Shown here in pieces: positions 31,231-44,165 of a stretch of 64,000 nt of DNA (positions are counted from its first letter, which is position 1; each line of letters starts with the position of its first letter). The translations under genes and the position numbers were made by a program. A model generated the notes under the pieces. The model ran no database searches. It worked only from the letters and a program-made list of their open reading frames with translations, and was not told the origin of the DNA. The DNA is from Fratercula arctica (lineage: Eukaryota > Chordata > Aves > Charadriiformes > Alcidae): positions 23,207,352-23,271,351 of the forward strand of contig CANTUZ010000008.1 in NCBI GenBank assembly GCA_947846985.1. Direction: 5' to 3'.

Positions 31231-31797
31231 GAATTTGGGTGACAATGGCCAGTGAATCAAATTGTACGATGTCAATTGCTAAATAACCCTGCCACTGTAT
31301 GTCCTCATTACTATAATTGCTATCAGTTGTACTACAGTAAGAATCACCCAAATTAATGACAGATGGACTTTGATGAAAAAACAAGTGAAGCGCAGTGGTG
31401 ATGGGATCAGAACTGACCTCAGCAGCTGGTGCCCAGCAACGTCATTGAGATCTACACCTTCAGCCCATGGACCGTGGGCATGAGCTGCACCGGGTACACC
31501 AGCCACAAGCTCTGAAAATACAGCATGCAACAGTCCAGCACCACACACCATCTCACCTGCCCTGAGAGACTGTTCTAATAGATGGAGCCCAAAGTCAAGG
31601 ATTAAATGAACTCAATGGACATTTTAGAGGGATGGCCCACAGACTAAGGGCATTATATCTGTATGAATATGTATGTGTGTATACACACACACACATATGT
31701 GTGTATATATATATCAGACAGGGGAAAGTGGTGGCAATTCATTGGAACTTGTAAGATCTGGGCATGACGTAGATGGTACCGAATAAGGGGTGGATAA
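31231..31797 (+). other. ERV2 3' non-coding region, no env
   Basis: Between integrase and the 3' LTR there is no envelope-like frame, only stops and a GT/AC/AT microsatellite (31657-31716). A purine-rich gaataaggggtggataa just before 31798 could be the polypurine tract. Confidence 0.6.
31657..31716. repeat. GT/AC/AT-rich microsatellite
   Basis: Alternating tgtgtg, acacac and atatat runs that can fold on themselves. It lies within the ERV2 3' region. Confidence 0.9.
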
Positions 31798-32055
31798 TGT
31801 CCTGGTTCCGGCAGGATTAGGGTTAATTCTCCCCAGGCTCCGGCAGGGACACGGGTATTCCATGCCATGTGAGCCATGCCCACTCTAGCTGCCTGGAGAG
31901 GGGGCAGGAAGTCGCTGCTTGGGAGTGGGCTGGGGCGTCCTGGGTCTGGTTGGTGAGTGGTGGTACCGTAATCATGTTTGTACATTCCTCTGTCTGTGTT
32001 ATTGTTGTTGTTTTCTGGTTCCCTTTGCTGTTCTGTTATACTGCCTTTGTCTCAA
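31798..32055 (+). repeat. ERV2 3' LTR, truncated
   Basis: It starts tgtcctggttccggcagg and matches the 5' LTR and the solo LTR (15510-15822) up to ctcaa at 32055. About 90 bp of the LTR end are absent and unrelated sequence follows, so a deletion removed the right end and the target duplication. Confidence 0.88.
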
Positions 32056-34682
32056 GCTTTGGCTCAGCTCTGGAGAAAAAGTATTATTTGGACTTGAGTG
32101 TCTGAACCAAGGTCATCTCCTCTGTATGTGAATGCCAAAATACACCTGTACTTTATAAGACTAGAACAACGTTTCTGAGATCACTTGCTAGTGAAGTCTG
32201 ATACTTGGCTGTCAAGAAAATAGAGGCTTCACTGTTACTCTCAGGGTATAATGTTTTGTTATGCTGAGCTGACTCAAAATGTGCTGTTTCAAACCACTTC
32301 CAAACAACCTCCTTTATGCCCTGACAGCTCAGACTGCATCTCTGTGTTCCCCTGTACGCAAGCACTGGTGGAACATGTTTTCAGTCATCAAGTGGAGTTT
32401 CCAATTTGCCTAACTTTTGTCTGATAATCTGTTGGTCACCTAATTGTGTACCAAGGAATACAATTTGAGTGGTTCTAATAGGACAGGATCGAGCTATCAA
32501 ACCGGAAAGCTTCACTGTAGATGCTGTGCAATTTTCTGTTGACTTGAAAGAAAGTTTTCAGATAAGTGCATTGAAACACTTAAATTTCTGGAATTTCAAA
32601 CAGTTTATTTTTGAGATATTTTGACACTTTCAGATTGACATTTCTAATTGTACTGTGTGAGAGCGTTCGTCAGAAGGGGTATGCAGCATTTCCTTCAGCA
32701 TTTGCTGCAAAAGATTTTGGGATATTTTTAGAGGAGAAAATTATCAGTAAGTCCTAGGAAATGTTGAACAAGGCTTAAAAATAAAGAATACATGTAGCAG
32801 ATGTAGTTTTAAATAAGAAATTGAGTTGTCTCAGTTTAAAATTTTTTTTTAAATCTCATTTTTATTAAACTATTTTTGAATGTGATAGTAACTATTATCT
32901 ATGGATCATATATCGCCTGTTATATTTAGGAATTTGAATTGTAATTAAATTTAAGGAGGTCTGTGAAGATGGGTTTAAAATTTTAGTGTGGTAGTCATAG
33001 GGGTTTTGTCCTCACTGTGGAAAGGAGAGACTTGTTGAGTAAACTTAATATAATGATGACTGACATTGCTAGTATAATTACTGTATTTTTCTACTTATTT
33101 CTATTTATGAAAGACTGCAGTTGAAATATTAATTGCAGAAGACATAAGTTATCTAGAGGTTCATGAAACTAGCAACAAGAATGGATAAAAACAGTGTTCC
33201 AGACTGTTTCAGCTTTCTTCAGGAGAGGTCCTTCTTTCCAATTAATTTTCACCATTAAATATATTTATTTTCCCACTGTGTCCTTCCCTCCAAACTAAAA
33301 CCTGATTCGTTGATTAAAATTATAGATCAGAGCAATTGTTTTGTCTTCCTGTGCAGCTTATCTCCTGTCTGATCATCCTTTCAGCCTGGTGGACCTTCCC
33401 ACTTGAAACTTTCTTATCACTTCTTTGGTTTTTTTTCCTTTCTTTGCATTTTCTATTCTTTTTGGCTCTCATCACTGTTAAATAGGGGTTTGGCTTAACT
33501 GTGAAGATTCCATGAAAGTGTGGAAACCGCACCTGTTTTGATTTTTCTCTAGACAGCCACAATCCTAAGTTTAGTTCTGTTTTGTTTTGTGGGTTTTTTT
33601 TCCCCTCACCATTTCCCTTTTATGTCATAAAAAAAGACTTGCTCTTTTGGTCTTCCTACTTTCATCCTTGCACCTTACATACATTCTTCTGCTTCAGAAT
33701 AGCCATTTGTTCCCCCTCCATCCCCATCCTTTCTTTGTCACATACCTGGTCTAGTGTGTGATATATGAAGTTTGCATATCAGTCTTAGTTTCTGGTACTT
33801 CCTCATCTTTGAATGCAGTACCTTGCATTATTTATTTCGTGTGTGTGGCAGTGGTGATGCAGTAGTTGGCTCAACAACAGCCAGGACCAGTGAAGATTGC
33901 CATGCCTTGACTACAATTTCTGTGTTTGCACTAAACGTGCTTGCATTTAAAAATAGTTTCTTCTTAAAGAGAGGTTACCTTTAAGTTAAGATAGTGGCGA
34001 ATAAGGGAAAGCATGGGGAGAGCTGTCAGTGAAGTTGGAGGATGGGTTAATGAACTGGCTTGCAAATGTGTCTAGGGCACTCTCCCCCAGTATGAATAGC
34101 AAAGGGGGGAAAAAGTACTTAGTGGAAATATTAACAAGTGAGTCAGTGAAGATTTATTCCATGGAGTTGTAAGCAATGTTCTAATACTGGCTTTGAATAA
34201 CCAGTAACAAGTACTGTGCTTTGGAACTTGCATGTAGCACCAATTTTTTTAACAACAGAGGTAGTGAATGATTGTGGAAGAAAATACTTTGATCAAGACC
34301 AAACCAATAAATCAGGAAGGTGGTGTTTACAGATGCATTTTAAATGTTAAAAGTGAAGCAAGGCAGTGTTTTTTTTTCTAGACCATGTTGAGCATATTGC
34401 AATAGTGTAAATGTATTGTGATGAGAATAGTGGCTGTGAAAAATTGTTGAATGGATGGATAGGAGAGCCCAAACTGAAAGATAACGAGAGTAATAACCAA
34501 GGCTTACCCAGATATTGGATGGGAGGGAAAGAATTGGCAGTGACGTGCAAGTGATGAGTTTGATTGACAGGGAGCAGACTACTGCCTTGCATGACTAGGA
34601 AAAGAGTTAAACCTGAGTGGGAAGGTCAGGATTTCCATTTTTGCCTTGTTGAGCTGTAGCTGAAATATCAACAGCCATAAGG
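32056..34682. other. AT-rich unique sequence
   Basis: 2.6 kb with no gene or repeat family recognised. Short T-rich and G/T-rich tracts (for example 33575-33605). Confidence 0.55.
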
Positions 34683-34687
34683 AGATC

Positions 34688-35855
34688 TGTTGTGTGAAAA
34701 GGGGCAAAGCAGTTTTGGCAGAAGCTAAACCCCCTTGCGTTCTAACACTCCTCACCGAGGTGGGAGGCTAGGTGCGGCTGGTTTAAATTCTGATGTGATG
34801 CCCAATTCAGCACTATCAGTCCAATCGTGTTTAATATGTATTAAACTATTACGATTTGGATACACTAATAGTGGACTGCACCTTCAGTCTAGTCGTGCTC
34901 ATGAACTAGCACGGCCACTCTCGACTCTTTGGTCGCGTTCAGTGAGAAACTGAAACAACTAGCTACTTAAACAGTGCAGTTTATTTAAACAACAGATAGA
35001 TAGGTTCTTAGGATTGCCGGTGATAAATACACTGTCTGCAAAGCACGTGCAAATAAAAGTATTATTACATATATCAAACGTGCGACAAAATTATAAACGA
35101 TACAGCCTGGCTATAAATGTAGGAAAGAGATTCTCTAGAGAAATTTCTAAGTTTCCCGAGAAAGCACTCAGTATAATCTAAGTCTTACCCAAAGGCGTCC
35201 CTATGGGAGGGGAAGAAAGGCTCAGCCTGGCGACTGATCCCGGAAGTCAGTGATGAAGTTCTTTGTGATGGTGTCTTCCCTGAGTATCCCCCTCTCTCGG
35301 GCTATTTTTATACTATTTGTTATCTTCAAGGTGGAGTTTGAGTGACTTTAGTCATAAATACCTTAATTATGATTGGTGTAAAATTCTCTCGCTTCACAAT
35401 TAAAGGTATAGTCTACGAAAAATTCAGAGCGCAGACTCAAGAAGGAGTGGTCGCACCTTGGAGGCGGGTAGCCTTTGGGATGGAGGTGTGTTTTGGTATT
35501 ATAATGACATTATAATGAGCAAAGTTTGCACAAAGGACAGCATTTCATCAAAATTTGACAAAATGTTGGCTCCGAGTATCGAGCAGGCAGCTAATTGGCA
35601 GCTTATCTGTTTCATGGTATCGTCCCGTCCCCGTATCTGCTATACATCATAAGGTAAAGCCACGGAATAATTGCATCCCGCTCCGTACCTCATGTAGCTT
35701 CACAAGCTCCTTATCAGGGAACCGCAGATGTTGTATTCTTCATGCCAGCTGCAGTTGTTTTCTACCTCAGAGGCCTCTTGATTTTATACTTTTCCTTAAT
35801 GTGTGAACAATGTTGTACTTTTGTATTTTTTAGCCAATTTAGTAATTATTCCACA
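34688..35855 (-). mobile_element. Long (~1.17 kb) retroviral LTR, copy C
   Basis: 1168 bp, third copy of the LTR seen at 1148 and 3787, in the orientation of copy B. Flanks are agatc (34683-34687) and agatg (35856-35860), a 5-bp duplication with one change. Differences from copy B are about 3% by eye, mostly transitions, several at CpG. The U5 inverted repeats are conserved. No internal viral sequence, so it is a solo LTR. Confidence 0.88.
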
Positions 35856-35860
35856 AGATG

Positions 35861-38800
35861 TCAGAATAGAAAGATGAGTGATGAATCATTCACTCAGAAA
35901 TGATGGTTATGTTTGTATTTCCAGAGAAGACCAGACAGAGGCACAGTACTGAGGGAGATGAGAATAAGAACACATGGAAAATCCTGTAATGTTCCTGGAG
36001 TCCCAGTTCCTCCTTTTGGAAGGGAAATCTGGAAAGCTGTCTGGTGTTGAATAGGGAGGATTAAAAACCCAAACAATTAAATTTATTATGCTAATTTATC
36101 TGGTTCTTTTATACGGGCCGCTTCCTCAAATTACTTTTACCTTTCTGGTCTGCAGGCATATTCCTGTGTTGAGGTCTTTTGAAGAATTATTTTAAAAATG
36201 TGCCCCGTCAGCATGCATCTATTTTACTTTTAAAGCTTTGAGACTTTTTTGTTCCATATATTGCCATTATCAAGAAATCAAACAATGTATTTACGGTGCA
36301 AGACATTTTAGAGCTAACTCCTGTAACAAAATTCAGGTATTGTGTTGTTGTAGTTATGCATTCATTGTCTGTTCTTTTCCTCTTCACTTTTAAGACAAGC
36401 AGACACATTTGTGCAGAAAAACCCGTGTGCTGAAAATCGGTATCTTGACACTGATGGAACAATAGTTGTACAAAGCAGTAGATAATGTGCTTATTGATGG
36501 TTTCAGTTCATGTTTAAGAAAAACGTTAAATGAGAAAAGGGAATTTTAATTAAATAAACAGCTAGGAACTTCATTATATTTAAATAAGTAGTATCTTCAG
36601 TAATGTTTTTCTGCTGCTTTGAAGCAGAAACTCCGAAGTGAAAGGATGCTACAATTGGTTCTCTGTCCTCTCACGCAGGGAAATGTTGGGTTCAGTCCTA
36701 CAGGTTGCTTATGGTCTCATGTCAGTAACTGCCAGTAAATAGCTGGGATCACAAATGTGCTTCTGTTCCTTGGCAAATTTTTTGCCTCTGTTAGATAAAA
36801 GATGAAGCTTTCCACTTCTGTTGCTGTGCCTTAGTTGACCATTATGTTGATAGTAGTGGTATTTGCATACTCCTGAAATGTCTGAAGGAATAGACTCTAA
36901 TACAGAGTGGGACTTATGAGTACCTTACTCATCATGTATCATTTTAATATTAGATACACATATATCCCAATTTGTACTGGTTTCTTAAGTATTCTGTACT
37001 TTGTTTCTTATCTCTCATCCACTCCTGGAGGCTCTTTTGAAAGCCTCTGTATGCTGAGAAATGTGAATTTAATCTGCAGATTTCAAATCTCTCAACATCT
37101 TGTAGCCTTTCTCCATTGACTTCTCAGCTCCCAAGTCAAACCCTGGCATACCAGGGTGTTCCTTAACACCCAGGGCGTTCCTTAACACCCAGGGCATGAA
37201 AAAAATAGGGTATTTTCTGTATTTGCTCATCTTCATTTATATTCCTCTTTCACATGCAGATGGACTGACAGTTGGATCTTGCAAAAGCAAGTCAGACTCA
37301 AAAGAAAAAAGGAAACCAAGATATCCAACTTTTTTGCTGTGTTAATAAAACATTTTTACTGATGTTCTCACAGGGTTGAGGCTTTCTATGTTACAGTTTT
37401 GAGGATGGGAAGGTTTTTAAGCTCTGTTTCATTTCTCTGTAGCTGTCAATATTCAACAAGGTTATATTTTAAAGGCATGGTGTTTGCTTTATTCAGGTAC
37501 TTGTGTCTATGATCACACACAGCAACTGGGCACAGTGCACATGGGCATAGCATTGCCCAAGTCAAACTCCTAATTCCACCACTGTACTTGGTGTTCATGT
37601 GGTTTGTCTGTGGGACACGACGGCACACTCAAAATAACTTTCCACCTGCAATGAGTGCTCTGCTGAAGACAGAAATTGTTTCTAGCCTTGTGTGTGGATA
37701 CAACAGCTCTCTGTGAGCAGTATGTCTTGTAGGACTGGAAATCCTGCCCAACAGAGAGCACACTTACAGGTGAATAAGTGGTGAAATTTAAATAAATCCT
37801 GGTGTATGCTTCAGGCCATGGCCTGTGTTGTAGCAGTATTTGTCATTCACTGTAGCTGCACAAAAGGGAAATGGGCTCTCTTCTTAAAGGCTGATGTGAT
37901 GATCAACTGGAAAGATACAGTAGTCATGCTAGATTTTGATTACTATTAAAGTGAGTTTAAATTCATGTGATCGAGTATCATTTATTGGGTCTGAATAAAA
38001 TACAGTATTTCTATTTATCATGCTTTCAAGGAACAAAATTACTTATTCTGAGTTTTAAGCTCTTGTAACAGCATTTAGAAAATGGTTTATTGTAATAAGT
38101 TTGTCCTTTTGACACTCTTGTGAAATTACTCTGAAATATCTTCAAAGACATTGATATACTACAAGTATCTTCAGCTTTGAAGAGCAGAAGTCGTCTCCAT
38201 TTAGGGAAATTGACTGTAATTTTTTATTAACTGTGTCTGTCTGCTTAATCTCTTCAGTCCAGATATATTCATCAGCAGCCTCTTCAATGTATAAAATATT
38301 TATGTACTGCAGAGAACTCAGTTGAGCTCACATGTTCTCCAGGGAAACAATATTAAAACAGTCTGTTATACGTTAAAAGCCTTTTCATGGTGTCTGTTTG
38401 AAATAGCTCAATTGATGACTTGTTGCCATTAGGCAATATGTCAAAATATTAGCTCAAAACTATTTTGCTGAATAGATCATTGAATAGACTGCTGATTATC
38501 TTATTGAAAAAAATCCATATATACCTCTGCCTTTAAGCTTCTTCTAAAATCATAAACTAATTAAAAAGAAACAAGTTTGTACAGCATAACAGCAGCCAGT
38601 AACACCTCATTACTCTTTAGAAGGTAAATGGGAAAATTATATTTATATAATTGATAAACAAATATAAATGTTTACCTAAGCTACTTGAGTTCAATAAATA
38701 ATAGAAGACTAGATGGTACTACTAACTATCATTTTAATGAATCATGTGAGGAATTGTAAGTGAAATCAAAACCTTCTTTCAAAAAAATATATGTTCCTAC

Positions 38801-40474
38801 CCTCAATTAGGTTGCTTGGCTTGCTGTTTTGGTGACCAGCACTGGTTGATTGTAAACTGCTTGACTTATGTTGATTGCTGAGTAATTAATCAAAATAAAA
38901 TGCATCAAGGACACCGCAAGCATACCAACAGGCCAAAGCCATCTTTAGATCTGCATGTGTTAAGACATCTTTGTTCTGAGGGCACTTTATTTGAAGTGTG
39001 ACACAGGACAATATGGTATCTCAGCACCTTACTTAACTGAGACCTCTGCCCTGTGCAGTGTTAATCTGCAGTAAAGATCACTGTTGGAAAGAAGAGCAGT
39101 GAGATCCTTTTTCCACATGTGCTTATAGAGAGAGAAGTATGTCATGCACTGGTTTAATGACACGCCTGCCATCTCTTTCCACCAAGAAATCTTTTTGGTG
39201 CAAAACTTTTTGTCTGTCTGTTCTTGTCCAGACATGATAAAGGGTCAAATACCAATTGTAACTGTACAGATGATATGGTGCAGATTTGTCCTTGTGTAGC
39301 AGGGAGAACCTTTCATTGTGCTGGATTATGTTCAGAAATAGAGACGCGTTAGAAACGTATCGTAGGCAGTAGAAGCTGAACTATATACACCTGCACCGTG
39401 TAGACAACTTAGCTATTGCGTGAACCAGTAGCTACAGGACAGCGCTTCTCTATAGCTCAGAAGCACTGGCAGTCAGTGTAAAAAGCTCTTGGGGTTTGCA
39501 CTGTCTGATTCTGTTTCAGGCTTACACACATTTAACTTCAGCATACTGAGATGCCAGTTAGCGGACAAGTTGGTCAACACCATGCAGATTTAGTATAGGA
39601 GGTCTGGTCTAGATGGTGTAGTCTGTAGTCAGTTAAAGATGAGCTTCAAGGGAGCAAAATAAAAGTGGAAATAGCATAGTTATTGTCTGTACTAAATGAA
39701 GTTGATTAGTACTTATTTATGGATCCTAGTCAAATACTATTGACTGAACTTAAATACAAACAAAAACTGAAGAAAAATCTGGAAATACTGAAATAGCGTT
39801 AACCTATAGCTCTCAAGAATATTTTGGTGGAACATCTGCAAATAGTTGGGATGTATACTTAGTTACTTCATCTCATTGTCCTGCTTTTTACTCACTACTC
39901 ATGCCTACAGGTCATAGACCAGAATGAAAAAGAAACATAGTACCAATTTTGGCAATGGCTGAATTTGTACTACTCCTACCTAAGAAAAAGTAATGTGTAC
40001 AGCTCTTTTTCTTAAGTAGAAAAACATCATACATGCATTTTTTCTTTTTGTTTTGGTGCTTGCATACCTTCACAATCTTTCCTTCCCTGTGTAGCTTCAA
40101 AGGTAAATTACAGAAATTATATTTCAACAGTTCTTGCAGAAATCATTATTTAATTCTCACAATTGAATGAGTGGCTCAGATATGTGGTATCTATCATAGC
40201 AGACAAAAACAGTAGCAAAGCTACAACTAAAAATAAATGTGTCTAATTAGCTGAAAACTCCATCTATCAAGAAAATGAAATATTTAAGAGTGTGCAAAAA
40301 AAAAAAAAAAAAACCCAAGAACAAAAAAACCCAAAACAAACCAACAACCCAGGAAAACTATTTCAGTACTATGTCGGTCTTGAAAGTGGTATCTGTTCTA
40401 ACTAAGGCTTTCAACAGGCGTTCGAACTGAGTAACTGTACCCATTGAGAAATATCTAGTAGCTGAGGAGTTTAA
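35861..40474. other. AT-rich unique sequence
   Basis: 4.6 kb with no gene recognised. It holds a 19-bp tandem duplication (37158-37195) and a poly-A/A/C tract (40298-40350). Confidence 0.55.
37158..37195. repeat. 19-bp tandem duplication
   Basis: Two perfect copies of gttccttaacacccagggc in tandem. Confidence 0.95.
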
Positions 40475-40479
40475 AGTAC

Positions 40480-41231
40480 TGTTGTGGTTTTTGGCCAGAT
40501 TGGCCAATCAGAATGACAGATGTCCCCCCCCCCCGCCTCCAAAGACAGGAGAGGAAGAGATAGGGAGATTTACGAGTTTAGAAAAAGAACTAAAGTACTT
40601 TAATGAAACTAATAATAAATAAGGAAGTGATAAATAATAATAGAATAATAAAATTTTTTTTTAAAAGTATATAATATATACAAGACCGTATCCAGCTCCC
40701 AGGATGACGATCGCGTCACCAGCAGGCACAGGGAAAGTCCCAGACTGGAGTCAGTGACAGACAGGAGCTGAATTCCGGATCTGGAGTCAGGAATGCTTGG
40801 ATCAGGATCAAAGGCAGACGAACAGACAGGGTCCTCCTCAGATATCAGCCACTGAAGAAACAGACTTGTCCCTTTGATCCCTTAGCTTTTATACTGAGCG
40901 TGATGCATATGGGATGGAATACCCTGTTGGTCAGTTTTGGGTCACCTGTCTGCTTCTCCCTGCAGGTGTGACCTTTCTATGCTTTTCCGCTTCCGACCCT
41001 CTAACGGGGCAAATAACAAAGTTAGCTGACCTTGGCTGTTACAGCAATAAGTGTAAGCAAGAGCCTCTCTGTGTACCATTCCTTGGTATAATCAGGTCTT
41101 ATCACTCTGAGAGTGAACAGTTTCTGAACAATATGCTGTTAATTTCAGAGTTTAGTCAGTTAGAAGAGGCCCAGCTAAAAAGTAAAATTAAAAAACAGAA
41201 AATTGGTTCTGTTTTACCTCAAACGAGGACA
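40480..41231 (-). mobile_element. Solo LTR (752 bp), minus strand, family shared with 57096
   Basis: On plus it runs from tgttgtggtttttggcc to aaacgaggaca. In sense orientation it starts tgtcctcgtttgaggtaaaa and ends ggccaaaaaccacaaca. Left flank agtac and right flank cgtac give a 5-bp duplication with one mismatch. An ATTAAA polyadenylation signal is seen in sense (near 40600). A matching copy lies at 57096-57817. The frame at 40914-41240 recurs in that copy only because the LTR is shared. Confidence 0.85.
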
Positions 41232-41236
41232 CGTAC

Positions 41237-43845
41237 TTAAGAGCTCAAATTGAGCTAACAAAGCCCACCTGAAGAGGCTGCTGAAAGCAGGGGAAAGTTC
41301 AGACAAGAAAAGAAAAGCTCCAGCTAATAATTTAAAGCAAAAAGCAACCCCACCACCACCCCCCCCAAAAAAAACCCCACCCAAACCCAAAAACTAAAAC
41401 CCAACACAACCCCCCAAAAAAACCCTGAGAAGCCAAGCATGTAGAATTTGGGATAAAAATAAACCCTGAGGAAGTATTGTACAGCTAAATCAAATGGGAA
41501 GAAGTAGTTAGAAGTTGAAGTGAATGATTAAGTGGCAACATGGCACATGTTAAACCAGTGAGTGTACTTATTAGAGAATACTGTGCCCACTTAATTATTT
41601 GGTTAGTCCAACAAATTAGATTAACACTAATGAATTAGGCAGTAAATACCAACTTTCTGGTAGGGCATCTCTGGGGAGCACATTGCCAAGCTGGAAGTGT
41701 TGTGGTCCCCTGGTGCTGCACTGCTAGTCCTGAGAATATTGCCATTTAGTGCCTGATGCAGGGATGTTGCTCATCAGCCTCGATTGCTCAGCCTTTGGAT
41801 TCCTTCTCCTTCAGGTGCTCTTTTGTATCCATGTGTAAGTGGAATGGAAAAAAAAAGAAGTCAGTGGTATATGAAATTCAAACAAAAGACTCCTAAAATC
41901 CCTTTAAATTGCTCTTTAAATTCTCAGTTCTACCAGACACCTTAATTCACAAGAGACATGACTATAACCTTTATCTGATTTGGTGATCTCTTGCAGAAGA
42001 CCCCAAAACCCTTTAATAATTATACAATCAAAGATGCTTTCAAAATGCATAAGAAATTCACAGCAATGAAAAATTGTAATGAGCAGCAACAGATGTCTTT
42101 TCTTTGAAGCAATTATGGAACAGTAATTATAGGTAGAAATATAACCTACCAGTAGTGGGGAGTTTTGTTGGAGAGTTTTCAGAAGTGAAGCAAAAGTGTG
42201 CAAGCAAGAATACCTTCAAACGCCAAAGAATGAAATGAATGAAAAGCAGTTATTTATGAGAAGTGAGAAAATCATATTTGGAAACATAGCATTGTTTATT
42301 GGTCGATTTGTGTTACCAGACATGCTGTTTCTTTGCTGCTTTTCAGCAGCAGGGTGGTAAGTGATGCTTGAGAGGTAATGATTGCAATGTGACTCTAAGG
42401 AAATTAAAAAAACCCAAAAAAACCCAAAAAACCCAAACAGTCAGCCCAAAACAACTGTTATGCAAAAAGTGATTCTACTTATATTGCTTCCAAAGAAGAC
42501 TAATACGTATGCCTTCTGTTTCAGTCATCCCTGTTTCTTCTATTCTTTATCTGTGGGTTTTAGTGTGGTATGAAACTTTAAGTTCATCTAATTCTTGCTC
42601 AAATTTCTAAATCCCCATAACTAAACCAGTGTTTATTAACTTTCTCCATATTCTTTTTCCCTTTATAGCTATGTTAAATTAATACAAATTCACGTGACAG
42701 AAAAGGGTACTATAAATAAGTACAGACTTGCAGAGATTTCCCCACTCTCCTGTCTTTGATTGGCTAATACTCTTCCATGGTTTACTGTTACAGTATTGCT
42801 AAAGTACCATGCAAGGGAATGTATGAATTTCAGGAAAATTTAATGTAAAACTCCTAATATAGCACAGCTGAGAGAGTTGGGCAAACTTTGCAGTATTCGG
42901 TATGAAAGCTAACAGGATCTGGTGATTTAATATGAAAATAATGGAAAGAAGAGCAGATAAAAATAGTGATTTGATTTATTGTGATGATACTTAAAACTGT
43001 CTTGAAAGGCATATGAAATATTTAAGTACTTAAAATACTTAACTATGAAACTAAATTTAAATGGGCAAGAATTAGTGGATTATGGTGAATTAAACACAAA
43101 TAATAGACTGCATAACAGTGGTCAGTCCTAGTCTGTTTCCTAGGAATGGGGAAGAATTCACTGGAATCTCTGGTTCCTGTTGGAATTACTCATCTCAGCG
43201 CTGATCTGTTCTATATCTCAAGTGTTTTTCAAGAACGAGAGCTCACACTGCTGTAGATGTTCATTTATTAGGTGCCACAGCAGATAGGTGTTCAGTTTTT
43301 CCTCTTCTGGTTCAGATGCCATAAGAATGTTGTGAGAGGTAAAAAGAAAAAAAATAATTGAAGCTTTCTACCTCTGGAGCCTGAATGCTTTTCCCATTAC
43401 ATATGTGGAAGACACTCAGTAAGTCCAGTCGTATACCTATTTCCATGCCAAATTACCATATAGTTTCCCAATGAGTGGAAAAACATGCATGGCATAAACT
43501 TCTTTGTGCTGCAGATACAGTGGATGACACAATTACAGGTGAAATGTAGTCCTGACATCCTAAGTGTCACTTGCTCTCAAAAGAATTAAACATGAGAAAT
43601 TTAGTCCCATGTATCTTGTAAAGACATATCTAGAGAAGATATTTAGTTATCTGAGGCAGTCCTGTGCAAGAGATTACACTTTTCCATATATGATTATTTT
43701 TATAAATGTCTAAATGAGTAAAATGTAGAAATTATGTATTTATGCTAGGAAGCAGATTGTTTTATATTGCAAATTAAGGAAATAGCCATTCAAATGTTGT
43801 GATTTGTTAAGAATGATCATACCTTAAGCCTAGCTTTTTACTGTT
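41237..43845. other. AT-rich unique sequence with A/C tracts
   Basis: No gene recognised. A/C-rich low-complexity tracts occur at about 41338-41425 and 42405-42440. Confidence 0.55.
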
Positions 43846-44165
43846 AGAATCATAGGATGGTTTAGATCAGAGGGGATATTTAAAGATCACCTAGTTCAAC
43901 CCCCCCTTCCATGGGCATGGACATCTTCCACTACACCAGGTTGCTCAAAGCCCCATCCAACCTGGCCTTGAACACTTCTAGGGATGGGGCCTCTGCAGCT
44001 TCCGTGGGCAACCTGTTCCGGTGTCTCACCACCTTGACTCTATATGCGTGTAAATTCCTGATAGTCAGTCTAAATCTACCCTCTTTCAATTTAAAACTGC
44101 TGCTCTGGGAACCCCAGAGCTGCATGCAATACTCCAGGTGGGGACTTGAGTGGGGTAGAGCGGGA
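43846..44165 (-). mobile_element. CR1 3' fragment, minus strand, internally deleted
   Basis: Starts with the 3' tail (agaatcataggatgg) and keeps the conserved tip (gttgctcaaagccccatcc; aacctgttccggtgtctcacc). Near 44108 it jumps to another conserved CR1 part (agagctgcatgcaatactcc...gagaatcacctccct), so about 250 bp are missing inside. It is short and non-coding. Confidence 0.85.

Larger units (their letters stand above)
25974..32055 (+). mobile_element. ERV-L/class III-like endogenous retrovirus (ERV2 here), defective, env-less
   Basis: A 6.1-kb provirus with a 5' LTR, a tRNA-Lys type primer site, gag, protease, RT, RNase H and integrase in the normal order, no envelope, and a 3' LTR cut short at 32055. 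Frames are broken by many stops and shifts, several of them CGA-to-TGA type. The integrase style, lack of env and 5-bp duplications at the related solo LTR (15510) fit class III (ERV-L, spuma-related) elements. The 5' flank is catag; with the 3' LTR truncated, no duplication can be checked. Confidence 0.9.

Noticed and set aside
31657..31716. Alternating repeats as a possible CRISPR or regulatory array
   Set aside because: It is a simple dinucleotide microsatellite with no spacer structure.
39330..39440. Possible small structured RNA gene
   Set aside because: No cloverleaf, box motifs or promoter elements could be found by eye.
40914..41240. 108-residue frame recurring near 57491-57751
   Set aside because: Both lie in antisense of the same solo LTR family; the similarity comes from the LTR.
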